Positions 35,854-46,824 of a stretch of 64,000 nt of DNA are shown here, in pieces (position 1 is the stretch's first letter; every line of letters starts with the position of its first letter). The notes under the pieces were generated by a model that was given only the letters and a program-made list of their open reading frames with translations, made no database searches and was not told the DNA's origin. This DNA comes from Flavobacterium sp. UBA7663 (GTDB lineage: Bacteria; Bacteroidota; Bacteroidia; Flavobacteriales; Flavobacteriaceae). Location: assembly GCF_002483315.1 (NCBI RefSeq), contig NZ_DLHR01000014.1:1-64000 (forward strand). Reading direction: 5' to 3'. The translations under genes and the position numbers were made by a program.

Positions 35854-36663
35854 ATGAATATATCCGATTTAACATATCTTTTAAATAAGCCCGAAACTAT
35901 AAACGAAAAGCAAACCATTGCTTTAGAGAATGTAGTTTTGCAGTTTCCGTATTTTCAGGCGGCGCGAGCTTTACATTTAAAAGGATTGTACAATCAGGAA
36001 AGTTTTAGATACAATTACGAATTAAAAAAAACGGCAGCATATACTACGGATAGAACTATTTTATTTGAGTTTATAACTTCTGATAATTTTACTGCAATAC
36101 AACAAGAGAAGATTGATGAAATTCGAAAATCTTTAATGGATATTGAAGTACATCATATGGAAGAAGTAATTGTATTGCCTCAAATAGAAATTATTTCTAC
36201 AGAAGAAGAAGAAAAGGTTGAGCCTGAAATAATTGAACAAACTTCTGAAGAAAAATTAGAAATTGGCAAACCATTACCATTTACACCATCTGAAAGACAT
36301 TCTTTTCAAGAATGGTTACAATTGACAAAATTCAACCCAATTGAACGTGAAATTGAAGAAAAAAACACTCAAAACGATCCTGAAAAACAAAAAAAATTAG
36401 ACATAATCGATAAATTTATTGAAGCCAATCCAAAAATTGCTCCAGTAAAAGAAACAACCAAACCACCTGCAAATATTAGCAGAAGCATTGAAGAACCTAC
36501 ACACTTAATGACTGAAACATTAGCCAAAGTGTATTTGGAACAAAAAAAATATACAAAAGCGATACAAGCTTATGAAATATTAATTTTGAAATATCCAGAA
36601 AAAAGTAGTTTCTTTGCAGACCGAATAAACGAAATCAAAAATTTACAACAAAATAATAATTAA
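35854..36663 (+). CDS. TPR-like cytoplasmic protein, unknown
   Basis: The 269-residue product starts MNISDLTYLLNKPETINEKQ with no signal peptide. The N-terminal half is helical (VVLQFPYFQAARALHLKGLY), the middle is acidic and Glu-rich (about 110-170), and the C-terminus has a single TPR-like hairpin (MTETLAKVYLEQKKYTKAIQ, then AYEILILKYPEKS). It is a scaffold-type sequence without catalytic residues. The longer frame starts at a TTG at 35842; the ATG at 35854 is preferred. Only 2 bases separate it from secG, so it may assist protein export or envelope assembly; that is inference. Confidence 0.78.
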   Translation: MNISDLTYLLNKPETINEKQTIALENVVLQFPYFQAARALHLKGLYNQESFRYNYELKKTAAYTTDRTILFEFITSDNFTAIQQEKIDEIRKSLMDIEVHHMEEVIVLPQIEIISTEEEEKVEPEIIEQTSEEKLEIGKPLPFTPSERHSFQEWLQLTKFNPIEREIEEKNTQNDPEKQKKLDIIDKFIEANPKIAPVKETTKPPANISRSIEEPTHLMTETLAKVYLEQKKYTKAIQAYEILILKYPEKSSFFADRINEIKNLQQNNN

Positions 36664-36665
36664 TT

Positions 36666-37016
36666 ATGGGATTCACAGGTTTTTTAATTGCGATAACAAT
36701 TGTTTGTTTTTTATTAATCTTAGCTATTATGGTTCAAAACCCTAAAGGTGGAGGTTTATCTTCTTCATTTGGTGGTTCTCAACAATTAGGTGGAGTTCAA
36801 AAAACAACAGACTTTTTAGATAAAAGTACTTGGACATTAGGAGGAATTTTAATTGCATTAATTTTACTTTCTAGTTTAAGTTTTAATGGAGCTGCATCTG
36901 GTTCTAAAGTATTAGGTGAAGACGAAACAGCTGTTCCTACTACAACAGTTCCTACAACTCCTCAAGCTGCTCCTGCTGCTACACCAGCACCAGTTGCAAC
37001 TGATTCTGCAAAATAA
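36666..37016 (+). CDS. secG: Preprotein translocase subunit SecG
   Basis: SecG is the small accessory subunit of the SecYEG channel. The 116-residue product has two membrane helices (about 4-22, FLIAITIVCFLLILAIMVQN, and 57-76) with the conserved NPKGGGLSSSFGGS loop between them. The C-terminal tail is Pro/Ala/Thr-rich. It is the last gene of the group running from the sigma-54 activator and ends at a clear terminator. Confidence 0.95.
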   Translation: MGFTGFLIAITIVCFLLILAIMVQNPKGGGLSSSFGGSQQLGGVQKTTDFLDKSTWTLGGILIALILLSSLSFNGAASGSKVLGEDETAVPTTTVPTTPQAAPAATPAPVATDSAK

Positions 37017-37033
37017 GAATTGATAAAATAGAT

Positions 37034-37068
37034 AAAAATGCCAGCATGTCAGTGCTGGCATTTTTTTT
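37034..37068 (+). terminator. Terminator of secG
   Basis: AAAAATGCCAGCA (37034-37046) pairs with TGCTGGCATTTTT (37053-37065) and is followed by further Ts. Confidence 0.92.
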
Positions 37069-37155
37069 ACCGAAAAATTGTCAGAAAATCGCTTTGGCAC
37101 AATTTCTGAAAAACAACAAGCAACAAATTAATTTTAATAAACAAAACATATAATC

Positions 37156-37431
37156 ATGTCATTAAACATTAAACCTATTTCAGATCGTGTAGTAATTGCT
37201 CCTTTGGCAGCAGAAACTACAACAGCTTCAGGAATTATAATTCCAGACACTGCAAAAGAAAAACCACAAAAAGGTACTGTAGTAGCCGTGGGAAATGGCA
37301 AAAAAGACTACACCATGACTGTAAAAGTTGGAGATACAGTTTTATATGGTAAATATTCCGGAACAGAATTCAAATATGAAGGTAAAGATTACCTGATTAT
37401 GAGAGAAGACGAAATTTACGCAATTCTTTAA
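37156..37431 (+). CDS. groES: Co-chaperonin GroES
   Basis: GroES caps the GroEL chamber. The 91-residue product has the mobile loop ([20 protein letters not shown]), the [12 protein letters not shown] strand and the closing [20 protein letters not shown]. Length is normal. It is 37 bases before groEL. No CIRCE inverted repeat (TTAGCACTC-N9-GAGTGCTAA) is present upstream, so heat control is not by HrcA here. Confidence 0.98.
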   Translation: MSLNIKPISDRVVIAPLAAETTTASGIIIPDTAKEKPQKGTVVAVGNGKKDYTMTVKVGDTVLYGKYSGTEFKYEGKDYLIMREDEIYAIL

Positions 37432-37456
37432 TCACAGATTAATCAATAACATTTAA

Positions 37457-39094
<1,638 letters not shown>

Positions 39095-39120
39095 TTCGAA
39101 GTAAAAAGTACGAAATATAA

Positions 39121-39155
39121 AAACCCCGATTTGAAATTTCAAATCGGGGTTTTGT
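39121..39155. terminator. Bidirectional terminator after groEL
   Basis: AAACCCCGATTTGAA (39121-39135) pairs with TTCAAATCGGGGTTT (39138-39152), almost without a loop. It lies between convergent genes. Confidence 0.92.
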
Positions 39156-39157
39156 TT

Positions 39158-39922
39158 TTATTTACTCCAATCGAAATTGGTTACATAACTTAGTCTTACT
39201 GTGGGATTACTTTCTTGAAATGTATTAGTATAATTCCAAATATTTTGATGAATATAACTCAATTGAATCTGATGATTTTTATCGAAATTATAACCTACTC
39301 CACCAATTATTCTATTTTGATTTAAAAACGTTTTTCCTGCATTCGAACCAATATTCATAAAAACCTCATCGCCAAGCAAAGCAAATAACTTCGTTACCTC
39401 TTCTTTTTTCATTAAAGGATAATTGAATAATAACATATAACGCATTCGGTTTCTATAATCGTAATGATCTATTTCTAAATCACCATTCGATTGCATTGCT
39501 GGAATTCCAACATAACGAAATTCATCTCGTAATCGGTGTGAGATTTTTAATTGTCCACTGTTGTGAACAAACGTTCCTTGAATCCAAAAATGATTTTCAG
39601 GAATGCTAATTTTATTCATCGCCGGATTTCCGTAGGAATAGGTATTGTAATGACTAAATCCAACACTTCCCATAAACTTTTTAGTAAACTGATAATCTAC
39701 CGATGGGCGAATAAAATATTGCTGTTTTTCAGAAAATCCATTGGCATATCGCATTGTGGCTTCAAATGAAAAAGAAAACTTTTCCGTAATCATATTCTTT
39801 CCAAAATAATGCAACCAAATATCGTTATTACTTTCTTTTACTTGTGCATAACTAATATTCACAGTAAATAAGTTCGCTATTCCGATAAAGAACAGCAAGC
39901 GTATTTTTATATTTTTTATCAT
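39158..39922 (-). CDS. DUF2490 family outer-membrane protein
   Basis: The 254-residue product has a signal peptide (about 1-26, ending ISYAQ) and then alternating beta-strands rich in aromatic residues (NDIWLHYFGKN, FSFSFEATMRYANG, FIRPSVDYQF), ending in an aromatic-lined strand TVRLSYVTNFDWSK. This fits the DUF2490 family of small predicted outer-membrane barrels. It is the last gene of the dabA-dabB-sulP operon, and its ATG overlaps the sulP stop by one base, so it may form an outer-membrane entry for the same substrate. That is inference. Confidence 0.82.
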   Translation of the reverse strand: MIKNIKIRLLFFIGIANLFTVNISYAQVKESNNDIWLHYFGKNMITEKFSFSFEATMRYANGFSEKQQYFIRPSVDYQFTKKFMGSVGFSHYNTYSYGNPAMNKISIPENHFWIQGTFVHNSGQLKISHRLRDEFRYVGIPAMQSNGDLEIDHYDYRNRMRYMLLFNYPLMKKEEVTKLFALLGDEVFMNIGSNAGKTFLNQNRIIGGVGYNFDKNHQIQLSYIHQNIWNYTNTFQESNPTVRLSYVTNFDWSK

Positions 39923-41532
39923 TATTCTGCAATTAGATTTTTTCTTGAAGCTTTTGGGTGCGAAGATAAAGGTTTATGATTTTCTAAACCAATGATAGTA
40001 ACTGTTCCTCCATCATCATGTGCTTCATAATCGTGTTTAAAGTGTTCTAAATTTTCCATCACCGAATGGTCTACTAATTTTGTTTTTTTCAAGCAAATAC
40101 TTACTTGATAACCTGGCGGAATTTCCTCTAATTTTCTTTTGATTCCTAAATAATTAGAAAAAATAGCAGCTTTATTAATTTCAACTTTGTACTCATTATC
40201 CACGAAGGAAACTACTGTAGGCGCTTTAAAAAAAGAAGAAATTGGTGTGCCATTTACAACATGAATAATCATTTTAACCAACATTCCTGCAGCAATTCCA
40301 AGTAATAAATCTTCAAATAAAGTTACCAAAACTGTCACCGTGAAAATGAATAATTGTTCTTTTCCAATATGTAACATGTGTATGAATTCTTTTGGATGCG
40401 CTAGTTTAATTCCCACACTAATTAACATCGCGGCTAAAGCTGCGTTAGGAATCATTTCTAGTAAGGGAGCTGCTAATAAAACAAAAAGTAAAATGAAAAA
40501 TCCGTGAAAGAAGTTAGCCCAACGCGTTTTTGCACCATTATTTACATTAGATGATGAACGAGCTACTTCAGAAATCATCGGTAAACCACCTAAAACAGCT
40601 GCTAAAGTATTTCCTATGCCAACCGCAATTAAATCTTTGTTAGTGTCAGATTTTCTTTTAAACGGGTCTAACAAATCAATAGCTTTTACGGTTAACAACG
40701 ATTCTAAAGTACCAACCAAAGCAAACATAATGACATATTTAATGAATAATCCGGTTTGATTAATTCCTGAAAAATCGACATTCCAGTTGATATTATCTAC
40801 TAAATTTCCGATTTTCACCAAAGCGTAAGGTGGTTCTGTGTGCGCAAAATCCATAAATAATTCGCATGGAATAGCAAATAACAACACAACCAAGGGTGCT
40901 GGAATCATTTTAATAGATTTGTTTTTGATGTATGGCCAACCCAACATAATTGCCAAACTCACCACTCCAATAATTGAAGCTTTTGTATCTAAATTGATGA
41001 TGAATTTCGGAATGTTTAATAACAATTCGATTGGTCCCATTCCTTTTGCTAAAGCAGGATTATCATTCAATAAAACAGGAATTTGCTTGGCAATAATTAT
41101 GATTCCAATAGCGGCTAACATTCCGTGAATAGTAGAAAGCGGAAAGAAATCGGCTAACTTACCTAATTTCAAAACACCGAAAAGGATTTGAATTATTCCG
41201 GCAACAACCATTGCTCCAAGGGCTAATTTCCAACCTAAATCGTTATTTCCTTGCCCAAACTCGGCAACAGCACCAGCAACAATAACAATTAAACCAGCCG
41301 CTGGCCCTTTAATCGTCAAGCGAGAACCCATAAAAAACGAAACGACTAAACCACCAATTATAGCAGTAATTAATCCCATAATTGGAGGAAAATCTGAAGC
41401 TTTTGCAATTCCTAAACTTAAAGGTAAGGCTAATAAAAACACGATAAAACCAGAAATTGCATCCGATTTAAAATTCTCTTTTAAGCCCGCCAATCCATCA
41501 GCAGGTATATATTTTTTAATTTTTGAAGTCAT
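39922..41532 (-). CDS. SulP family anion transporter
   Basis: SulP proteins carry sulfate, bicarbonate and other anions. The 536-residue product has 10-14 membrane segments between about residues 20 and 430, with the family signature near GFIVFLLALPLSLGIAKASD and LTIKGPAAGLIVIVAGAVAE. A C-terminal STAS-like domain follows (about 435-520, YQVSICLKKTKLVDHSVMEN). No carbonic anhydrase domain is fused to it. Its place directly after dabB suggests bicarbonate as the substrate, inferred from context only. Confidence 0.9.
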   Translation of the reverse strand: MTSKIKKYIPADGLAGLKENFKSDAISGFIVFLLALPLSLGIAKASDFPPIMGLITAIIGGLVVSFFMGSRLTIKGPAAGLIVIVAGAVAEFGQGNNDLGWKLALGAMVVAGIIQILFGVLKLGKLADFFPLSTIHGMLAAIGIIIIAKQIPVLLNDNPALAKGMGPIELLLNIPKFIINLDTKASIIGVVSLAIMLGWPYIKNKSIKMIPAPLVVLLFAIPCELFMDFAHTEPPYALVKIGNLVDNINWNVDFSGINQTGLFIKYVIMFALVGTLESLLTVKAIDLLDPFKRKSDTNKDLIAVGIGNTLAAVLGGLPMISEVARSSSNVNNGAKTRWANFFHGFFILLFVLLAAPLLEMIPNAALAAMLISVGIKLAHPKEFIHMLHIGKEQLFIFTVTVLVTLFEDLLLGIAAGMLVKMIIHVVNGTPISSFFKAPTVVSFVDNEYKVEINKAAIFSNYLGIKRKLEEIPPGYQVSICLKKTKLVDHSVMENLEHFKHDYEAHDDGGTVTIIGLENHKPLSSHPKASRKNLIAE

Positions 41533-41544
41533 TTTTAAGTAATT

Positions 41545-43413
41545 TTATGATGATTTGTAAGGCGACTCATGATATGTTTTTACATGAGGGCCAAGAAATA
41601 AACGTGCATAAATTCGGATTCCAGCAATACCTGAAACCACAAAACTTGATGCTACGAAAAAGGCAAGAATAACTTGATTACTGCCGATGTGACTAAAAAT
41701 CAAATCTTCGCCAATAAATGTCGAAGTGATTGGAAATCCAGTAATTCCAAGTGTTGCCAACAGGAAAAAGAAAGCAAATTTTGGATGTTCATAAACATGT
41801 CCTAAATATTGACTAATTAAAATCCGCATTTCTATTTTTTTCAGTTGAAGCAAAGCAATATAACCTATGCCTCCTGCAAGAATAATTCCTGCCAAATAAA
41901 AAGCAATTTCACTTACGCTAACTTTGTCGTTAAACACAATTGCTAAAGCAATCCAAAAATGATTCAACACAATTAATATCCATGCTAAAAACGGACTTTT
42001 TCGTTCTGAAAAGGATTTAAAAACAAATACCAATCCAATAAACGCAAAGACTTCAGGTAAAACCGAAATAAGTTGTTGTGGCAAATCTACTTTGAATTTA
42101 TAAGCTAAGAATCCCAATACAAAAAGCGGAATAAAAAAGTAATACACTCTTTTGATATTTAAAAAATCTAATAACTTTCCGATTGTTTTTAAGGGTTTCC
42201 AAAGTACTAAATTCAAGAAGCCTTCCAAATTAAATTCCTTTAAAGCAAGAATATACAAAGTGTTTTCAATTCGTTTTGGAAAAAAGAAATTAGCTTTTTT
42301 ACTTTTTGGCTGGAAATTGTAAAATTGGTCTCGAATCAAATAACTCACCACAGATGGCGAAACTAACAGTTGGTACGTTCTTAAAAATGCATTTCCTGCA
42401 AAATGAATTAAAGCTAAAGTTTCAAATCCTAATGCTATTTCGATGAAAATAATTCCAATTTGAGATATGGAACTATAAGCGACCTGACTTTTTACAGAAG
42501 ATTGCACTCTCGCCATTAATGATGCAGCAATACTGGTTGTAAATCCCATTAAACCAATTGCAATTCGCATAGTTGTTTGATGTTCCCAAAATGGATAGGT
42601 TCGTAACATCAGAAAAACCCCTAAATGCACAGATAGTGAACCATAAAAAATTGCACTTGATGGAGTTGGTCCTTCCATTGCTCTTGGCAACCACGATGAA
42701 AACGGAATTTGAGCCGATTTTGCCGCAGCAGCACAAGCCAAACAAAGTGCTATAAAAACCCCAATAAATGAATGACTTTGCAAATGTTCGTTAACCAATT
42801 CATAATTATTCAACTTCATGAATGTAATATTTTCATGAAATAAATGATGACTTGCCCACATGGTTAATAGTAATCCAACATCGCCAATTCTGTAAATTGA
42901 AAACACTTTAAATGCGTTTTTTACTGGCAAATAACGTTCTCTATAAAATGCAATTAATAAAAATGAAGAAATTCCGATGATTTCCCAACCAATAAATAGG
43001 GTTTCGAAATTGCCAGCTAAAATGGCCAAATTATAACCAAAAAAGAAAAATAAAACCGTATTAAAAAAACGTTTATATCCTTTTTCTCTGTGCAAATAAT
43101 AGCGACTATAAGTTGTTATCATTGAGGTTAACAGAGCACCCACAAACAAGTAAACTGCACCAATTTTATCAAAATAAAAATCTATAAAAAACTCATAATG
43201 TTCTGTTTTTAAAAGTGTTATTTCTTTTAAATTCAGATCTTCTGAACCGTTGAAAATCCAAAAACCGATAAACAATACCAATCCTAAAAATTGAATAAAA
43301 ACCGTTCCGAAAGCAATTCCCGAAATTAATTTTTCATTTTTCTCTGGTAAAAAGATACTACCGATAAACCCTAAAAAAGGTACTACTAAAAAATATTGAA
43401 GTATTTGTTCCAT
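41545..43413 (-). CDS. dabB: DabB, membrane subunit of an inorganic-carbon uptake complex
   Basis: DabB resembles the proton-conducting NuoL subunit of respiratory complex I and powers the DabA protein. The 622-residue product has about 14 membrane helices, with the antiporter-like core FIGWEIIGISSFLLIAFYRE and LPRAMEGPTPSSAIFYGSLS (Lys/Glu residues lining the channel). No other complex I genes are nearby, and the neighbour is dabA (gap of 4 bases), so the DAB assignment is firm. Proton entry is thought to drive vectorial hydration of CO2 to bicarbonate. Confidence 0.92.
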   Translation of the reverse strand: MEQILQYFLVVPFLGFIGSIFLPEKNEKLISGIAFGTVFIQFLGLVLFIGFWIFNGSEDLNLKEITLLKTEHYEFFIDFYFDKIGAVYLFVGALLTSMITTYSRYYLHREKGYKRFFNTVLFFFFGYNLAILAGNFETLFIGWEIIGISSFLLIAFYRERYLPVKNAFKVFSIYRIGDVGLLLTMWASHHLFHENITFMKLNNYELVNEHLQSHSFIGVFIALCLACAAAAKSAQIPFSSWLPRAMEGPTPSSAIFYGSLSVHLGVFLMLRTYPFWEHQTTMRIAIGLMGFTTSIAASLMARVQSSVKSQVAYSSISQIGIIFIEIALGFETLALIHFAGNAFLRTYQLLVSPSVVSYLIRDQFYNFQPKSKKANFFFPKRIENTLYILALKEFNLEGFLNLVLWKPLKTIGKLLDFLNIKRVYYFFIPLFVLGFLAYKFKVDLPQQLISVLPEVFAFIGLVFVFKSFSERKSPFLAWILIVLNHFWIALAIVFNDKVSVSEIAFYLAGIILAGGIGYIALLQLKKIEMRILISQYLGHVYEHPKFAFFFLLATLGITGFPITSTFIGEDLIFSHIGSNQVILAFFVASSFVVSGIAGIRIYARLFLGPHVKTYHESPYKSS

Positions 43414-43417
43414 GATA

Positions 43418-45907
43418 TTATGCGTTAGTTAGAATTCCTACAGGAAGATTTTCCTTTGTTTTTTCAGCTAATGCTAACTCATTTTCAATATGACTAGCTT
43501 TTTGAATTGGATGATATTCGATAAATTCTTCTTGTTCAAAAACAAAAATCTGTTTCGTTTCTGGATGAACAACCGCTAATCGTAACCACTCGTTTTTATA
43601 CCATTCATAAGTAGCTGGATTTTTAGAAATCGCTTTTTTAACTACTTCTGGATAATGCTCAACAACCGCTAATAATCGAATTGGATCATGAACTTCTATC
43701 ATTTGACTAGGTAATCCTGGGCGCAAATCGCCATCAATTCCGTTGGCAACACCAATTAATCCCATGACATTATGAGGTAACTTTGAACCTGCACCTAATT
43801 TTTGATTATCTACTCTCGAAAAATAATATTCCAAATTAATTCCTCCTGCAACTGGTGCTACTTGACCCAGAATTACTGCTAAATAGTCACCTGAAGCATC
43901 AATTTTATAATCATAAGAGTTTAAAAAAGAACGTCTGTCTAAAAATAATTGTTTCGACAAACTTCTTCTTCCTACAACACACATGGCGTTTGTAGCATGA
44001 TTTAATTCTGGTCGAGGTTCAAATAAAGAAAAAGCTCGTTTTTTTACGTTTTCATGAATCTTTTCTATTGTTTCGGTTGAATCAATCGTATCAAATCTTC
44101 TAGAACGTTCTTTTGCGTTATTTGCTAATGCTTTTTCGAATGTAATTTTATTTTCTTGATGTAACTTTTTATTGACATCGTTCAAAATCTCTTCATCATA
44201 AAAAGCAATTTCATCGCGTGTGGTATCATGCAATGCTGGTAAAAATTGAGTTGCTGCTGGAATATTAATTCCTCTTTGTTTCAAAATAGCTCTCACACTA
44301 GGATGATTAGCCGCATAAGATGCCACTTTTGCGTTTACCGAACTTGGTCTTCCACAACAAGCGCCACAATCATAACCTGCATAATGTGTATTATTTACAC
44401 TTGTTGCTCCATGACCTACCACATAAACAATTGGAGCAAAATCAGTTACCAATCCAATACTTTTTAGCAAACCTTCCACCCTATTTGCCATTTCTTCAAT
44501 GGTAAACCCAACTTGCAAATCGTCAACTTTTTCATTGTTATTGTTTTCAATAACCAATTTTGATTTTTTATGTAAATGCTTAAAAGAAGCTGTAGTTGCA
44601 GGTGACATCGAAGGTTTGAAAATATTCAAAAACAACTTGAATGCCGAAGAAAACCCTAAAGTTTGACTAATAATCCAACCAAATAACAATGAATGAGATT
44701 GCTTGTGATAATGTAAATCTTTAGCTTGTTTTTTCTTTCTATGTTCTTCTTTAATTAAATATTTAGGCGTTACTGGCGCTGGACATAACTTAGTATGAAA
44801 TTTTCCACCAACAGGCTGAAAATAAAATTCAAAATTAAAAAAAGCTGCTGTTCCAAAAGTTACTGCTTGTTTGTCGATATGTTCTATGTGTCTTCTAAAC
44901 GAACATTCTCTATCGTCCATGCAAAACAATCCTTGAAAACTTGGAATTTCTTTGACGTTGATTTCTTTTACTTCTTTTACACCAGAAAGTACTTCATCGT
45001 AAAAGCTAAATTCAAAAGCTTGTTGCCAAAGTGATAATACATCAAATAGCTCGTTATATTTTATAGCATCAAACAAATTATATTCTTCTGCTCTGACCTT
45101 AAGACCTAGTGGAGACCAGTTACTATTGAATTTTTTATCTAAAACATCAATCTCTAATAGTAATTCAAATTGTACTAGTTCTTCAAAAGTAATGGGTTTG
45201 CTATCTAAAAGCGAACTTGGATTGGATTCAATAGTAGCAATCATGCCACTCCATCCTGGATGCGAAAATTGTTGATCAAACAAATAATGTTCGTACAATT
45301 CTACTTTTCCTACAACAATTTCTAACAATTGTGTTATTGAAGTCTTATTGAATAGCAATTCTTTTACTCGTTTTGAAGTAAAAATTCCAGTTGATGCATT
45401 TTTTTCTAAAGCAATTATGGAGTTTAGAAAACCGTTTTCGTTTTCCGGAAAAGTCCACATGGCAATTCCTTGGTCTAAATAGCTACACAAAACTCTAAAC
45501 AACAAACTATGTGTTGATTTTTCTAGATTTATGGCATATTCTTTTTTCCAATTGGCGCGTAAATTTCCTATTCTTGATTGAACGGATTCATCATACGGTT
45601 GATGTAATAATTTATGCTTCCAAGATTCTATATTTTCAATTCCTTTATTTTTCGAAATAATATAGTCTAAAACATTCTCTTTAATCTCATTTTTAGCAAA
45701 TCTGTTTCTAAACTCTACCAAAGAAAGATAGGTTTTGTATCCAAAAATTGTATTTGCCTTTGCTAAAGCTTCGTGAAATTCTTTATGTTGAAATGCGTGT
45801 AATGTATTGTGATGCACAAAGTCTTTCAACGGATTTTGTGCTGGTAAATAATGGGTTAAGTGATGAAGCACTTTGTGTTCATCAAAACCAACATTTTGTG
45901 TTTTCAT
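43418..45907 (-). CDS. dabA: DabA, zinc-dependent inorganic-carbon uptake protein (DUF2309)
   Basis: DabA is a beta-carbonic-anhydrase-like protein that with DabB takes up inorganic carbon. The 829-residue product carries the four predicted active-site residues: C329 and D331 in FCMDDRE, H499 in VVGHGATS and C514 in GYDCGACC. The spacing between His and Cys (15) equals that of the characterised Halothiobacillus protein (H524 and C539, as I recall). It is the first gene of dabA-dabB-sulP-DUF2490. In a heterotroph such a system would supply bicarbonate for carboxylation enzymes at low CO2. Confidence 0.94.
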   Translation of the reverse strand: MKTQNVGFDEHKVLHHLTHYLPAQNPLKDFVHHNTLHAFQHKEFHEALAKANTIFGYKTYLSLVEFRNRFAKNEIKENVLDYIISKNKGIENIESWKHKLLHQPYDESVQSRIGNLRANWKKEYAINLEKSTHSLLFRVLCSYLDQGIAMWTFPENENGFLNSIIALEKNASTGIFTSKRVKELLFNKTSITQLLEIVVGKVELYEHYLFDQQFSHPGWSGMIATIESNPSSLLDSKPITFEELVQFELLLEIDVLDKKFNSNWSPLGLKVRAEEYNLFDAIKYNELFDVLSLWQQAFEFSFYDEVLSGVKEVKEINVKEIPSFQGLFCMDDRECSFRRHIEHIDKQAVTFGTAAFFNFEFYFQPVGGKFHTKLCPAPVTPKYLIKEEHRKKKQAKDLHYHKQSHSLLFGWIISQTLGFSSAFKLFLNIFKPSMSPATTASFKHLHKKSKLVIENNNNEKVDDLQVGFTIEEMANRVEGLLKSIGLVTDFAPIVYVVGHGATSVNNTHYAGYDCGACCGRPSSVNAKVASYAANHPSVRAILKQRGINIPAATQFLPALHDTTRDEIAFYDEEILNDVNKKLHQENKITFEKALANNAKERSRRFDTIDSTETIEKIHENVKKRAFSLFEPRPELNHATNAMCVVGRRSLSKQLFLDRRSFLNSYDYKIDASGDYLAVILGQVAPVAGGINLEYYFSRVDNQKLGAGSKLPHNVMGLIGVANGIDGDLRPGLPSQMIEVHDPIRLLAVVEHYPEVVKKAISKNPATYEWYKNEWLRLAVVHPETKQIFVFEQEEFIEYHPIQKASHIENELALAEKTKENLPVGILTNA

Positions 45908-45983
45908 TTTATAATGAAATTGAATTAATACAAATAAATCATTGATTTCAAAGGGTTTGAAATCTTAAAAAATAATTATCGTA

Positions 45984-46352
45984 TTAAGACAAATGGAATT
46001 TCCAATTACAATATAAATCGTAAAGTGGAATAATTTCTTTTGAGAAAAATAATTGGGCAGAATATGACTCTGAACTTTGTGCAAACTTTGTGTTTTTGAA
46101 GTTTACAGATTTAGTTGAGATTGAAAACCAATCTAACTCAACTTCAAATTCAGGTTCCGATTCAATAATAATAAATTCTCCTTCTTCAACCTCAACAGTA
46201 TGAAAATGAGAAAAATCAGAAACCTTAAACTTTTGTTGAAATTCAACTTGAGATTCTAATGCTGCCTCATTTGGAGTATTGAAATAAACACCAATAGCCC
46301 ACATAAAAAATGCGAGCATGAAAATTGGAAATAATTTTATAAATTTTTTCAA
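45984..46352 (-). CDS. Small envelope protein related at its end to HYC_CC_PP proteins
   Basis: From a TTG at 46352 the product is 122 residues and begins MKKFIKLFPIFMLAFFMWAI, a good signal/anchor. A longer frame starts at a TTG at 46379, but a -7 element at 46389-46382 puts that at the edge of the transcript. The mature part is acidic (VEVEEGEFIIIESEPEFEVE) and the end IIPLYDLYCNWKFHLS resembles the end of the HYC_CC_PP protein at 49181 (APPLYKLYCQLVFYA). It lacks the HYC and CC motifs. It may be a degenerate relative. No function is known. Confidence 0.6.
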   Translation of the reverse strand: MKKFIKLFPIFMLAFFMWAIGVYFNTPNEAALESQVEFQQKFKVSDFSHFHTVEVEEGEFIIIESEPEFEVELDWFSISTKSVNFKNTKFAQSSESYSAQLFFSKEIIPLYDLYCNWKFHLS

Positions 46353-46381
46353 ATTGATTTTACTTCTACCTAAAAGCAATA

Positions 46382-46389
46382 CAAATGTA
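46382..46389 (-). promoter_or_regulatory. -7 element TACATTTG before the gene at 45984-46352
   Basis: On the minus strand TACATTTG (46389-46382) matches TAnnTTTG. It lies 29 bases before the proposed TTG start at 46352. Confidence 0.45.
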
Positions 46390-46432
46390 TGGTATATTTT
46401 GATTCAGCAATTTAATTTAGAAAAAAAATAAC

Positions 46433-46467
46433 AAAAAATCCGATTAGAAATTCTAATCGGATTTTTT
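46433..46467 (-). terminator. Terminator of the metal-linked operon
   Basis: AAAAAATCCGATTAGAA (46433-46449) and TTCTAATCGGATTTTTT (46451-46467) are perfectly complementary. The stem begins right after the stop codon (46469) of the HMA-domain gene on the minus strand. Confidence 0.92.
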
Positions 46468-46468
46468 G

Positions 46469-46813
46469 TTATTCTATCCTATTGTAGTTACAACATCCAT
46501 GAAGTTTGTCATAATCTTCATCTTTTGCTTTAGCAAATTCAGTGTCGTGCCCCACAGCAGCAATTGCTTTTGCTACATCTTTAGCAGTACACTTTGTTTC
46601 ATCAATAATCAAATGAATATCACCATGGTCTGAGTGCCATTCTGCACTTTTTACTCCTTTCACTGAAAATGCAGCTTTTTCAATGCGCTTTTCGCACATT
46701 TCACAATTTCCTGCTACTTTAAATTCTACTTTTTTGTTTTTGCTTTTTTTCTCTTGTGCTACCATTGTTAGAGAAAAAAGGCAAGCTAATACTAATAAAA
46801 CTATTTTTTTCAT
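46469..46813 (-). CDS. Secreted HMA-domain metal-binding protein
   Basis: The 114-residue product has a signal peptide (about 1-19, ending MVAQ), a Lys-rich stretch, and a heavy-metal-associated domain (about 28-95) with the metal motif NCEMCEKR (CxxC). A second Cys pair is present near the end (HGCCNYNR). Such periplasmic HMA proteins bind copper or similar metals. It follows the TonB-dependent receptor gene by 11 bases and the HYC_CC_PP gene lies upstream of that receptor, so the three probably act on one metal, with the receptor importing and this protein receiving or buffering it. Confidence 0.87.
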   Translation of the reverse strand: MKKIVLLVLACLFSLTMVAQEKKSKNKKVEFKVAGNCEMCEKRIEKAAFSVKGVKSAEWHSDHGDIHLIIDETKCTAKDVAKAIAAVGHDTEFAKAKDEDYDKLHGCCNYNRIE

Positions 46814-46824
46814 TTTTCTATTAT

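Noticed and set aside
36912..37100. Cys/Ser-rich minus-strand frame across the end of secG
   Set aside because: Antisense shadow of the Ala/Pro/Thr tail and terminator.
37092..37106. TTGGCACAATTTCTG before groES as a sigma-54 promoter
   Set aside because: The -24-like TGGCAC is there but no GC follows at the required -12 distance.
42473..42745. Cys/Asn-rich minus-strand frame inside dabB
   Set aside because: Same strand but another frame of dabB; composition is unlike a protein.
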